Below are positions 37,153-50,055 of a DNA stretch of 64,000 nt, piece by piece (the stretch's first letter is position 1; each line of letters begins with the position of its first letter). A program made the translations under genes and the position numbers. The notes under the pieces were generated by a model. It was not told the DNA's origin. It saw only the letters and a list, made by a program, of their open reading frames with translations, and made no database searches. Source of the stretch: JAEUHO01 sp046350655 (GTDB lineage Bacteria; Planctomycetota; PLA2; JAEUHO01); NCBI GenBank assembly GCA_046350655.1, contig JAXMAB010000004.1, forward strand, positions 496,001 through 560,000, written 5' to 3'.

Positions 37153-37156
<4 letters not shown>
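35795..37156 (-). CDS. sufD: SUF complex scaffold subunit SufD
   Basis: Partner of SufB in the SufBC2D scaffold. The C-terminal half has the beta-helix core with HGLNLVFGSRHADQHTRLDHA region motifs, HADQHTRLDH, QLYKTILDGTAVGVFNGKV, then VKCAHGATVGRLDDDKLFYL with conserved Cys and His. The 453-residue length fits. The GTG start overlaps the sufC stop (GTGA) and its own stop overlaps sufS (GTGA), so sufC-D-S are tightly coupled. The N-terminus is Ala/Pro-rich. Confidence 0.93.
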
Positions 37157-39404
<2,248 letters not shown>

Positions 39405-39425
39405 CAGGTCCGGTGGGGCGGCGCG

Positions 39426-39926
39426 TCAGCGCGGGTCGGGGGCGCCGACGGACGACGGCGCCGGCGTCATCGCGCCGGTGCCGCCGCCCTGCGGGCGCGA
39501 CGTGGAGGTGGTGGGGAAACGGGGCACCACCATCTCGGCAACCGAGATGCTCTGCAACGCGGTGCGGACCGCGTCGTTGAGCCGCTCCCAGTTGGGCCGG
39601 ACGGGGCAGGAGTTCTCGACGGTGCAGGACTCGCGGTCGGGGGAGAGGCAGGCGGTCAGCGCGATGGGCCCTTCGAGCGCCGTCACGACGTCCGCGACGG
39701 TGATGCTCTTGCCCTCGCGGGCGAGCGCGAACCCGCCGCCGACGCCGCGGTGCGACGCCAGGAGGCCGGCCCGGGCCAGCGCCTTCAGGATCTTGCTGAC
39801 GGTCGGGAGCGGCACCCCCGTGGCTCCGGACACGTCGCGCGCAGTGTGGACCTGGCCACGGCGATCCGTCGCCAGGTAGCTCATGAGCAGGATGCCGTAG
39901 TCGGCGAGTCGGGTGATTCGGAACAT
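39426..39926 (-). CDS. Rrf2-family iron-sulfur regulator of the suf operon
   Basis: The 166-residue winged-helix protein begins MFRITRLADYGILLMSYLA and has the recognition region GVPLPTVSKILKALARAGLL. Three cysteines (93, 101 and 107, in TACLSPDRESCTVENSCPV) match the cluster-ligating position of IscR/SUF-type Rrf2 regulators, so it probably senses cluster supply and controls this operon. The C-terminal 40 residues are a Pro/Ser-rich tail. It is the first gene of the operon, and a strong promoter with an inverted repeat lies 60-115 bases upstream, suggesting autoregulation. Confidence 0.9.
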   Translation of the reverse strand: MFRITRLADYGILLMSYLATDRRGQVHTARDVSGATGVPLPTVSKILKALARAGLLASHRGVGGGFALAREGKSITVADVVTALEGPIALTACLSPDRESCTVENSCPVRPNWERLNDAVRTALQSISVAEMVVPRFPTTSTSRPQGGGTGAMTPAPSSVGAPDPR

Positions 39927-39986
39927 GGGGGCTAGATTCCGCGGCCCCCCGCGGAGGATTCCACGTAGGAACCCCTCGCAGGAGTT

Positions 39987-40007
39987 ATCGTACTTCGCCG
40001 GTACGAT
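39987..40007 (-). promoter_or_regulatory. Candidate Rrf2 operator
   Basis: ATCGTAC-N7-GTACGAT is a perfect 7-7-7 inverted repeat lying from about +1 to +21 relative to the predicted start of rrf2-suf transcription, where a bound repressor would block initiation. Location next to an Rrf2 gene suggests autoregulation. Confidence 0.5.
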
Positions 40008-40014
40008 TTACTCG

Positions 40015-40042
40015 ATGATACCGAACGACAGGGGCTCGTCAA
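40015..40042 (-). promoter_or_regulatory. Sigma70-type promoter of the rrf2-suf operon
   Basis: On the minus strand, TTGACG (40042-40037), a 16-base spacer and TATCAT (40020-40015). It lies in a locally AT-rich stretch about 90 bases before the rrf2 start. Confidence 0.65.
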
Positions 40043-40293
40043 GTCCCGGCGCCACCTCGTAGCCCCATGGGCCACAAGGAGTTGCGCCGATCCGACCACG
40101 TCCGCACCCCACGAAACCGCCCCAGGCGAAGGGGGCGAGTTCGGGAGACGGGGGGTCGTCATGGCGGGTCCCGACAGCGTCGGTCCCGTCCCATTCGCAA
40201 AGGTAGGACCGTTCAGGTCCTCCCACCACAGGGGATCTGCGGAATGCGGCTCCTTCCGCGGCTCCGCTGGGGGGATCGGTCGGGGGGGGCGGG

Positions 40294-40435
40294 ACGCGAG
40301 GCCCGCGGGGGGGCGACCCGCCGACCCGAAGCGCTCGACGGGGGCGGGCCGCGCGCGAACCTCACCCACCCACCGGGGGGCTCCGACGCAGCCCCCCGTG
40401 CCGGTGTCGCGGTCGCGGGCGACCGGGCCTCGCGT
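40294..40435. repeat. Segment bracketed by dispersed repeat arms
   Basis: ACGCGAGGCCCG at the left and CGGGCCTCGCGT at the right face each other across 118 bases without coding features. Confidence 0.6.
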
Positions 40436-40582
40436 ACCGGGGGAGGTCCGCCCCGCCCGATCGTCGTCGCGGGGCGCCGCGCGCCCGCCCGCGTCGCCGG
40501 CCCACGACCGCCCGATCGGCCCGGGTCGCGCGGCGAGCGGGGCCGAGCGGAGCGGCGGCGCCGGGGGCGGGGCCGGGCCCCG

Positions 40583-40588
40583 TACGCT
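40583..40588 (+). promoter_or_regulatory. Candidate -10 hexamer TACGCT
   Basis: It ends 6 bases before the ATG at 40595 and supports that ATG as the original start of the hydrolase gene. Confidence 0.45.
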
Positions 40589-40594
40589 CGGGGG

Positions 40595-43179
40595 ATGCGC
40601 TCCCCGCCCCGACCGCCTCCCGTCCGCACCGCCGCCGCCCGACGCCCTGGGTGGTCGTCGCGGGGCTCGCCGGGGTCGTCGCGCTCGCCCGCGCCGCGCG
40701 CGCCGAGGACGCCGCCCCGGCGCCGGCCGCCGCGCCCGCCACGAAGGAGGCGGAGGAGATCGTCCTGCGGGAGGCGCTGCGCGTCGACAGCGTCGGACGG
40801 TCGTCGCGCAGCCTCGTCCACACGGACGCGGTGGAGGCCGAACTGGTCGCGGGCACCTGGCACGCGCCGCGGTCGGGGGCCGAGCTCGAGCTGCCCGACG
40901 GCTCGATGCGCCGCTTCACGAAGGCGAGCGCGAACGCCGACGGCGTCTTCGAGGGCGACGTCGCCACGAAGGGCGCGTACTTCTCCTTCCGCGTCCCGTC
41001 GGCGACCGACCGCGTGTGGCTGCTCCACGGCGTCGGGCACGACTTCGTCTACGTGAACGGCGAGCTGCGGCCCGGCGACCCGTACGCGGCGGGCCACCTG
41101 CGGCTGCCGGTCGTGCTGCGCCAGGGCGACAACGAGCTGCTCTTCCGCGCGTCGCGGGGGACGTTCCGGGCGCGCCTCGTCGCGCCGCCCGCCGAGGTGT
41201 TCCTCTCCGCCGCCGACGCGACCCTGCCCGACGTCGTTCGCGGCGGACCCGACGGCGTGTGGGCGGGCGTCGGCGCCGTGGTGGTCGTCAACGCCGGCCC
41301 GACCCCGTTCCGCGGCGCGCTGCACGCGATCTGGCCCGCGCAGCCCGGCGCCGTGTCGAACCGTCCCGCCGTCGTCGCGCCGTACTCCGTCGCGAAGCTC
41401 CCCGTCGGGCTCCCGCCCGTGGTCGTCCCGGGCGACGCGAAGCTCGCCCTGCGCGTGGACCTCGTCGGCCCCGGCGACGCGACGCCGACCCCGACCTCGG
41501 ACGCGAGGCCCGGCCGCCGGCTCGAGCTCGACGTCGCGGTCCGCGCGCCGGACGAGGTGCGCCGCGAGACGTACGAGAGCGACGTGGACGGCAGCGTGCA
41601 GTACTTCGCCGTGCGCCCGCCGACGTCGGGCCGCGCGCTGTCGTTGGTGCTCTCGCTCCACGGCGCGAGCGTCGAGGCGCTCGCGCAGGCGCGCGCGTAC
41701 GGCCCGCGGGCGTTCGACGCGATCGTCTGCCCCACGAACCGCCGCCCGTTCGGCTTCGACTGGGAGGACTGGGGCCGATGGGATGCCCAGGACGTGCTCC
41801 GGCTCGCGTGGGACCGCTTCCTGCTCGACCCGTCGCGCGTGTACCTCACCGGCCACTCGATGGGCGGTCACGGCACGTGGCAGCTCGGCGTGCTCTTTCC
41901 CGACCGGTTCGCCGCGATCGCCCCGAGCGCCGGCTGGCGCTCCTTCGCGACGTACGGCGGCGGCGCCCCCGCGCCGGGCGGCGCCGTCGGCGCGATGCTC
42001 GCCCGCGCCGCGAGCCCCAGCGACACCACCGCCTACGCCACGAACCTCGCGAAGTCCGCGGTCTACGTGCTGCACGGCGACGCCGACGACAACGTCCCCG
42101 TGGCCGAGGCGCGCGAGATGCGCAAGCTGCTCGCCCCGATCGTCCCCGACCTCCACGCCCACGAGCAGCCCGGCGCGGGCCACTGGTGGGACGCCTCCGA
42201 CGCGCCCGGCGCCGACTGCGTGGACTGGCCCCCGATGTGGGCGCTCTTCGCGCGCCGGCGCCTGCCCGCGCACCACGAGGTCCCCGTGATCGACTTCACG
42301 ACCCCCGACCCCGCGGTGTCGCGCCGGTGCTTCTGGGTCGAGGTCCACGCGCAGGCGCGGTCGCGCGTGCCGAGCCGCGTGCGGCTCGAGCGCGTGCCCG
42401 GGAAGCGCGCCTTCACCGGCACCACCGAGAACGTGCGCGCGCTGGCCCTCGACCTCGAGTTCCTCCGCGGCGCGGGCCCGGTGGACGTGACCCTCGACGG
42501 CACCGAGCTCCGGGGCCTCGAGCCGACGGGCGCGGCGCCGCCCCAGCTCCGCCTCGAGCGCCGCGACGGCGCCTGGCGCGCGGTGACGGCGTGGACGCCG
42601 GGCGAGAAGGGCGGTCGCGTCACGGGGACCTTCAAGGCCGCGTTCGACCGGCGCTTCGTGCTCGTCGTCGGCACGCGGGGCACGCCGGACGAGGTCGCGT
42701 GGGCGGCACGCAAGGCCCGGTGCGACGCGGAGACGTGGTACGTCCGCGGCAACGGCGCCACGGAGATCGTGGACGACGTCGCCTGGGACCCGGCGCGGTT
42801 CGCGGGCCGCAACGTGATCCTCTACGGCCACGCGGAGATGAACGCCGCGTGGGCCGCGGTCGTCGGCGACGCGCCCGTGACCGTGCGGCGCGGCGCCGTC
42901 ACGGTCGGCGAGCGCCGGCTCGAGGGCGAGCACCTCGCGGCGTTGTTCGTCCGTCCGCTGAAGGGCGACCCCGAGGGGCTCGTCGGCGTCGTCGCGGGCA
43001 CGGGGCCCGTCGGCCTCCGGCTGACCGAGCGCCTGCCCGTCTTCACGAGCGGCGTCGGCATCCCCGACCTCGTCGTGCTCTCGCCCGACCTGCTCACGCA
43101 GGGCGACGCGGGCCTCGTCGCCGCGGGGTTCTTCGGCCCCGACTGGTCCGTCCCGGCGGGCGAGTTCGCGTTCCGCTGA
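40595..43179 (+). CDS. Secreted alpha/beta-hydrolase (S9 prolyl-oligopeptidase-like); probable frameshift at about 40648
   Basis: The intact frame begins at GTG 40651, but this gives a signal peptide without a positive N-terminus. The ATG at 40595, preceded by TACGCT-N6, encodes an Arg-rich start, and one added base at 40648 joins it to WVVVAGLAGVVALARAARA, a normal signal peptide. The N-terminal 290 residues are beta-rich domains; the catalytic domain (about 320-560) has the nucleophile in TGHSMGGHGTW, an Asp in HGDADDNVPV and the His in GAGHWWD, the order of an S9/esterase triad. A further 290-residue C-terminal part is of unknown fold. Substrate is unknown; ester or peptide cleavage outside the cytoplasm is likely. 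A dispersed repeat at 41500-41513 encodes DARPGRR between domains. Confidence 0.82.
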
Positions 43180-43264
43180 GGCGCCCGGTCGCCGGGCCGC
43201 GTCGCCGCCCCGCCCGCGGGGCCGATTCCGGGTCGCGGGCCTCCGGGCCGGGGAAGATCGCCGG

Positions 43265-44635
43265 ATGGACTCCGCCGAGACCGTCCACCGCCTCCACTTC
43301 GCGTTCACGGTCGTCTACCACTACCTGTTCCCGCAGCTCACGATGGGGCTCGCGCTCTTCCTCGTGATCCTGAAGGTCGCGGCGGTCCGGACGGGCGACG
43401 CGGCGTGGGACCGCGCGGCCCGGTTCTGGGCGCGGATCTTCGCCATCACGTTCGCGTTCGGCGTCGTCACCGGGATCCCGCTGGAGTTCCAGTTCGGCAC
43501 GAACTGGGCGCGGTTCTCCGACGTCGCGGGCGGCGTGATCGGCCAGACGCTGGCCCTCGAGGGCACGTTCGCGTTCTTCCTCGAGTCGACGTTCCTCGGG
43601 CTCTTCCTGTTCGGCGAGCGCCGGCTCGGGCCGCGCAAGCACCTCGCCGTGGCGGTGCTGCTCGCGCTGGGCACGTGGCTCTCGGGGTTCTTCATCGTCG
43701 CGACCAACGCGTGGATGCAGCACCCCGTCGGGTTCACGACCGGCGACGACGGCCGCCTGCACCTCGAGAGCCTCGGCGCGCTGCTGCGGAACCCGTGGCT
43801 CCTGTGGCAGTTCCCGCACACGATCCTCGGCGCGGTCACGACCGGCGCCGTCGTCGTGACGGGCGTCGGCGCGTGGTACCTGCTCGCCGGGCGCCACGAG
43901 GACCAGGGCCGGCGGTTCGTGCGCGTGGGGGTGCTCGTCGGGCTCCCGGCCGTGCTGCTGCTCGCGTTCCCGACGGGCGACGCGCAGGCCAAGCTGGTGC
44001 ACGCCCACCAGCCCGAGGCGTTCGCGGCGATGGAGGGGCTGTTCGACAGCGAGCACGGCGCGGGGCTCGTGCTGATCGGCCAGCCCGACATGGACGCGCT
44101 GCGCCTCGACAACCCCGTCGCGGTGCCGAAGGTGCTCTCGTTCATGACGCACGGGCGCTGGAACGCCGAGGTGAAGGGCCTGAAGGACCTGCCCCGCGAC
44201 CGCTGGCCCGACAACATCCCGCTCCTCTACTACGCGTACCACGTGATGGTCGGGATCGGGACGATCCTGCTCGCCGCGTTCGGCCTCGCGGCCCTCTGGC
44301 TGTGGCGCGGCCGCCTGTACGCGAGCCGCCCGCTGCTGTGGACGCTGCTCCTCGCGGTGCCGCTGCCGTACATCGCGAACACGACGGGCTGGATGACCGC
44401 CGAGCTCGGCCGCCAGCCGTGGGTGGTCCACGGCATCCTGCGGACGAAGGACGCGTGGTCCGCCAACGTGTCGGCGGGGAACGCGCTCTTCACGCTCATC
44501 GGCTTCGCCGGCCTCTACGTCCTGCTCTCGGTGCTCTACGTGCTGCTGGTGGGCCGCAAGCTCGTCGCCGGGCCCGACCCCGCGCCGCCGGCCCCCCTCG
44601 CGTCCGCGCCCGCCGGCGCCCACCCGGGGGCCTGA
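43265..44635 (+). CDS. cydA: Cytochrome bd quinol oxidase subunit I
   Basis: Inner-membrane terminal oxidase subunit, 456 residues with nine or so hydrophobic helices. The N-terminal heme-ligand His is in VVYHYLFPQLTMG, a second in WQFPHTILG, and Met in GWMTAELGRQPW. The quinol loop keeps QPEAFAAMEGLF but lacks the long insertion of E. coli CydA, so this is the short-Q-loop type found in cyanide-insensitive oxidases and many non-proteobacteria. It reduces oxygen with high affinity without proton pumping. cydB follows two bases after the stop. No cydX or cydDC is nearby. Confidence 0.96.
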   Translation: MDSAETVHRLHFAFTVVYHYLFPQLTMGLALFLVILKVAAVRTGDAAWDRAARFWARIFAITFAFGVVTGIPLEFQFGTNWARFSDVAGGVIGQTLALEGTFAFFLESTFLGLFLFGERRLGPRKHLAVAVLLALGTWLSGFFIVATNAWMQHPVGFTTGDDGRLHLESLGALLRNPWLLWQFPHTILGAVTTGAVVVTGVGAWYLLAGRHEDQGRRFVRVGVLVGLPAVLLLAFPTGDAQAKLVHAHQPEAFAAMEGLFDSEHGAGLVLIGQPDMDALRLDNPVAVPKVLSFMTHGRWNAEVKGLKDLPRDRWPDNIPLLYYAYHVMVGIGTILLAAFGLAALWLWRGRLYASRPLLWTLLLAVPLPYIANTTGWMTAELGRQPWVVHGILRTKDAWSANVSAGNALFTLIGFAGLYVLLSVLYVLLVGRKLVAGPDPAPPAPLASAPAGAHPGA

Positions 44636-44637
44636 CC

Positions 44638-45681
44638 ATGGCGTCGCTCTGGTTCGTGCTCGCCGCCGGGATGATCGCCGCCTACGTCGTGCTCGACGGC
44701 TACGACCTCGGCGCCGGGATCGTGCACCTCTTCGTCGCCCGGGACCGGCGCGAGCGCACGCTGGTGCTGCGCACGATCACGCCGTTCTGGGACGGCAACG
44801 AGGTGTGGTTGATCGCGGCGGGGGGCGTGCTCGTGCTCGCGTTCCCGCGGCTCTACGCGACCGCGTTCAGCGGCTTCTACCTGCCGCTCATGCTCGTGCT
44901 GTGGCTGCTCCTCGGGCGCGCGCTGTCCATCGAGCTCCGCCACCAGCTCCACCACCCGATGTGGGAGGCGCTGCACGACCGCGTCTTCGCCCTCACCAGC
45001 GCGCTCCTCGTCCTCGCGTTCGGCGTCGCGCTCGGCAACGTCGTGCGCGGCGTCCCGATCGACGCCGACGGCCGTTTCTTCCTGCCGCTCTGGGGCGACG
45101 GCGAGCGGCTCGGCGTCCTCGACGGCTACACCGTCCTCGTCGGCGTCGCGGCGCTCGCCGCCGTCGCCATGCACGGCGCGACGTGGGTCGCGTTCCGCGT
45201 CGAGGGCGACGTCCAGGCCCGCGCGCGCCGCTTCGCCCGGCGCGCCGCGTGGGCCGTCGTCGCCACGTCGGTCGCGGTGACGGCCGCGACGCTCGTGGTG
45301 CAGCCGCACGTCGCGGCGCGCCTCGCCGCGCAGCCGTGGCTCCTCGCCGGCGCCGCGTTCGCGGTGGCCGGCCTCGTCGGCGTCCACGTCTTCCTCCGAC
45401 GCGGGCAGGACGGCCGCGCGTTCCTCGCCTCCGCGGCGCACCTCGCGGGGATGCTCGCGAGCGCCGCGGCGGGCCTCTACCCGTACGTCCTGCCCGCGAC
45501 GACGGGCGACGCGCGCGCGCTCACGGTCGCGAACGCCTCGTCCGGCGACGTCGCCATGCGGACGGCCCTGCTCTGGTGGGTCCCCGGGATCGCGCTCGCG
45601 ATCGCGTACCAGGTCTTCGCGTACCGCCACCTCCGCGGCAAGCTGCGCGCCGACGACCCCGACGTGCACGCGACGTACTGA
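44638..45681 (+). CDS. cydB: Cytochrome bd quinol oxidase subunit II
   Basis: 347-residue membrane protein with about eight hydrophobic helices. LDGYDLGAGIVHLFV at the N-terminus and FWDGNEVWLIAAGG are diagnostic of CydB; FSGFYLPLML and SGDVAMRTALLWWVPGI also fit. The ATG is two bases downstream of the cydA stop, so the two are coupled. Confidence 0.96.
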   Translation: MASLWFVLAAGMIAAYVVLDGYDLGAGIVHLFVARDRRERTLVLRTITPFWDGNEVWLIAAGGVLVLAFPRLYATAFSGFYLPLMLVLWLLLGRALSIELRHQLHHPMWEALHDRVFALTSALLVLAFGVALGNVVRGVPIDADGRFFLPLWGDGERLGVLDGYTVLVGVAALAAVAMHGATWVAFRVEGDVQARARRFARRAAWAVVATSVAVTAATLVVQPHVAARLAAQPWLLAGAAFAVAGLVGVHVFLRRGQDGRAFLASAAHLAGMLASAAAGLYPYVLPATTGDARALTVANASSGDVAMRTALLWWVPGIALAIAYQVFAYRHLRGKLRADDPDVHATY

Positions 45682-45717
45682 CGGTCCGCGCCGCTGCCCG
45701 CCGAACGGCCGGCGTAG

Positions 45718-45723
45718 TACGCT
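45718..45723 (+). promoter_or_regulatory. Candidate -10 hexamer TACGCT
   Basis: It ends 7 bases before the ATG at 45731; the same hexamer and nearly the same spacing precede the gene at 40595. Confidence 0.45.
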
Positions 45724-45730
45724 CGCGGGC

Positions 45731-47269
45731 ATGGGAACCACGGGCCCGTTCGCGGCCGCCGCCCGGACGGCGCTCGTGCTCGCCGCCGCCGCCGGGGGCG
45801 TGCGGGTGCTCGACGCGCGGACGCCCCCGCGTCCGCGCGCGGCCGCGCCGACGGACGCGGGCGAGGTCGCGCGGCTCGTCGCCGCGTGCCGCGCGCAGCC
45901 GCCGACCCTGGCGAACGGGTCCGCCGACGCGCGCCGGCCCTGGCTGCGGCTCGCGGAGCTGCGCGACCCGGCCGCGCTGCCGTTCCTCCTCGAGCGGTTC
46001 GCGGCCGACCCCGACGCGCCGCGCGTCCTCTCCGACGTCGTCGCGGCCCACGGCGGGCCCGCCCTCGTCGCGCTCGCGCGCCGCCTCCTCGACCCGAACC
46101 TCCCGCGCGGCGCCGCGGAGGCCGCGATCGAGACGATCGTCGCGATGGACGACGACGCGTTGTTCGCGCTCGACGCCGTCCCCGACCTAACCGTCGGCGC
46201 CCGCGACGTGCTCGAGCGATGGGTCCGCCGGCGCGGGACGCCCCACGGCCCCCCGAGCACCTGGCGCACGACCCTCGCCGCGTTCGTCCCCGAGCCGGTC
46301 GTGCTCCCCGACGACGGGTGGTCGAACCCGTTCCGCCTCCCCTTCGAGACGAACGCCTGGCGCGACCCGCGCCCCGACCCGTTCGCGGCGGACGCCGGAC
46401 CCGGCGCGGTGATCCCGCGCCCGCGCGACCTCGCGCCCGAGGCGCTGCGACGGGTGCGGTTCCGCCGCGCGGACGGCCGGCCGTGGGCCGAACGCAGCGG
46501 CGGGGCCACGCTGGTCGCGATCCTCGACCCGACCGATCCGCCGGCGTGGGACGACGCGACCCTCCAGGCCTTCGCGTGGGCGCGCCCGAGCGGGCCGTGG
46601 GAGTTCGAGCTCGACGGCGACGACCTCGTGCTGCCGCACGTCCCCGCGGTCGCGCTGCACGTCCTCGGGCTCGCCGACGGCGTCCCGTTCCACGTGCACG
46701 TCGACCCGCTCGCGCGCGACGTCGTGTACGACCCCGTCCCCGGCGGGCAGTCCGTCGCGGGGCGGCCCGTGGTGGACGGGCGGCCGGTCCCCGACGGCAC
46801 GCTGCTCGCGCCCGGCCGGCTCGACCTCACGGCCGTCCGCGCGCTCGCCGTGCGCTCCGCCCGCGAGCGCGGCTTCTCTGCCCTCGTGCACCCGCGCCTC
46901 GAGCAAGCGCCGGTCGCGTTGCCCGCCGCCGACACGCTCACGGCGTGGCACCCGTCGTTCGGCGTCGCGTGGCTCCCCTGGCGCGCCGAGCGGGTCCCCT
47001 CGGGTCCGTCGCTCCCCGGCCGCATCGACGTCGACGCGGGCCCCGGGCCCGCGGACCGCCGTCTCGAGCTCGCCGCCGGCCTTCCCTCGCCCGGCGTGTG
47101 GTCGTCGGGGCCGCCGGTCCCGCCGCACTCCGTCCCGTGGCCCGCGTCGGGGCGCGGTGCGCTCGTCGGCCTCCCGACCGGCGCCTACGTCGTGCGCGTC
47201 GGCGCCGTCACGCGGGCCGTACGGCTCGCCGGGGACGCGCCGGTCGCGGTCGTGTCGCTGCGCCCGTGA
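45731..47269 (+). CDS. Hypothetical membrane-anchored or secreted protein with HEAT-like segment
   Basis: 512 residues. The N-terminus (FAAAARTALVLAAAAGGVRVLDA) is a short hydrophobic segment, either an uncleaved anchor or a signal peptide. Residues 50-160 resemble HEAT-type helical repeats (RLAELRDPAALPFLLERFAAD, VVAAHGGPALVALARRLLD, AAIETIVAMDDDALFAL). The rest is beta-rich with several short repeats resembling carboxypeptidase-regulatory or Ig-like modules, ending LVGLPTGAYVVRVGAVTRAVRLAG. No catalytic motif seen. It has its own candidate promoter and is convergent with the scramblase-like gene, with only 13 bases between stops. Confidence 0.65.
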   Translation: MGTTGPFAAAARTALVLAAAAGGVRVLDARTPPRPRAAAPTDAGEVARLVAACRAQPPTLANGSADARRPWLRLAELRDPAALPFLLERFAADPDAPRVLSDVVAAHGGPALVALARRLLDPNLPRGAAEAAIETIVAMDDDALFALDAVPDLTVGARDVLERWVRRRGTPHGPPSTWRTTLAAFVPEPVVLPDDGWSNPFRLPFETNAWRDPRPDPFAADAGPGAVIPRPRDLAPEALRRVRFRRADGRPWAERSGGATLVAILDPTDPPAWDDATLQAFAWARPSGPWEFELDGDDLVLPHVPAVALHVLGLADGVPFHVHVDPLARDVVYDPVPGGQSVAGRPVVDGRPVPDGTLLAPGRLDLTAVRALAVRSARERGFSALVHPRLEQAPVALPAADTLTAWHPSFGVAWLPWRAERVPSGPSLPGRIDVDAGPGPADRRLELAAGLPSPGVWSSGPPVPPHSVPWPASGRGALVGLPTGAYVVRVGAVTRAVRLAGDAPVAVVSLRP

Positions 47270-47282
47270 GCGCGCCGCCGCG

Positions 47283-47885
47283 TCAGCCGTTGTACTCCTT
47301 GTAGACCATGTCGGCGGTGATGGGGGCGGCGAAGAGCAGGCGCCGCAGGTCGGGGTCGGTCACCTCGTCGGAGAGGTCGATGATGTAGTTGTCGGCCGAC
47401 GTGAAGAGCTCCTTGCCGACGCCGGCCCACTTCTTGGAGATCGTCGCGATCGGCCGCTCCGCCTTGTCGACCACCTGCAGGTTCCAGCCGATCCAGTCGC
47501 CCTTCAGCATCCCGATCTCGTTGCCCGCCGCGTCGAGGATCCACATCTTCGGCCCGATCGCGAGCAGCTTCTGCCGGAACCGCCCGACCACCTTGCCCGC
47601 GGCGTCGGTCACCGTCACGACCGACCGGAACCACGTGAACGGCCGGTGCACGGTCAGCACCACCGCGTCGGACGCCGACGCGTCGTGGAAGTAGATCGTG
47701 AACGACATCTTCGTCTTCCAGCTCGTGAACTTCAGGAGCTTGCGGAAGAACCCGGACACCTTCTCCTCGGCGCGGCCGACGACGGCCTTCGTCACCGGGT
47801 CGAGGAGGTCGTAGGCGTTGCGCGCCTTGAACATGCCGACGTGCTCACGGACGAAGAGCTTGTCGCGATCGAGGAGGCCGGGCAT
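47283..47885 (-). CDS. Phospholipid scramblase-related (LURP-one-like) protein
   Basis: 200-residue protein with the twelve-stranded barrel pattern of the scramblase/Tubby-like family: LFVREHVGMFKARNAYDLLDP, VVLTVHRPFTWFRSVVTV, GRFRQKLLAIGPKMWILDAAG and IATISKKWAGVGKELFTSADNYII are all recognisable in shorter blocks. In bacteria these are soluble beta-barrel proteins of unknown function, perhaps lipid-binding. The GGAG-containing stretch just upstream of ATG 47885 supports the start. It is divergent from acs. Confidence 0.8.
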   Translation of the reverse strand: MPGLLDRDKLFVREHVGMFKARNAYDLLDPVTKAVVGRAEEKVSGFFRKLLKFTSWKTKMSFTIYFHDASASDAVVLTVHRPFTWFRSVVTVTDAAGKVVGRFRQKLLAIGPKMWILDAAGNEIGMLKGDWIGWNLQVVDKAERPIATISKKWAGVGKELFTSADNYIIDLSDEVTDPDLRRLLFAAPITADMVYKEYNG

Positions 47886-47995
47886 GGGAGGCTCCGTGGC
47901 GGGGACGTGCAGCGTACCGGCGACGGTCGACGGGGGGGAGCGGAGGCCCGCGCGGGGGCCGCGGAGGGCGCCGCCGCGCGACCCGGCCGGCCGCC

Positions 47996-48013
47996 GGCCG
48001 CCGGGCCTCGCGT
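47996..48013. repeat. Dispersed repeat arm GGCCGCCGGGCCTCGCGT
   Basis: In the divergent gap between the scramblase-like gene and acs, 46 bases before the acs start. Identical to the copy inside pbpC (9102-9119). Confidence 0.75.
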
Positions 48014-48031
48014 CCCCGTGGCGTCGCCCGC

Positions 48032-48037
48032 TACCAT
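48032..48037 (+). promoter_or_regulatory. Candidate -10 hexamer TACCAT of acs
   Basis: It ends 22 bases before the acs ATG, giving a predicted leader of about 15 bases. Confidence 0.35.
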
Positions 48038-48059
48038 CGCGGCCCGGAGCCGCCCGCCC

Positions 48060-50021
<1,962 letters not shown>

Positions 50022-50055
50022 GCGGGCTCCGGCGGCGCGGCGTGGTGGGGCGGGG

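Larger units (their letters stand above)
39927..40594. other. Divergent intergenic region, 668 bases
   Basis: Left part: rrf2 leader with a CCGCGG-cccc-CCGCGG hairpin (39939-39954), operator and promoter. Middle: hairpins AGGACC-gttca-GGTCCT (40205-40221) and GCGGAA...TTCCGC (about 40239-40260). Right: dispersed repeat arms at 40294-40305 and 40424-40435, and the candidate -10 of the hydrolase gene. No gene seen. Confidence 0.65.

Noticed and set aside
40140..40260. Possible tRNA or small stable RNA (hairpins near 40205-40260)
   Set aside because: The stems are short and no T-loop GGTTCGAATCC-type sequence or cloverleaf can be formed.
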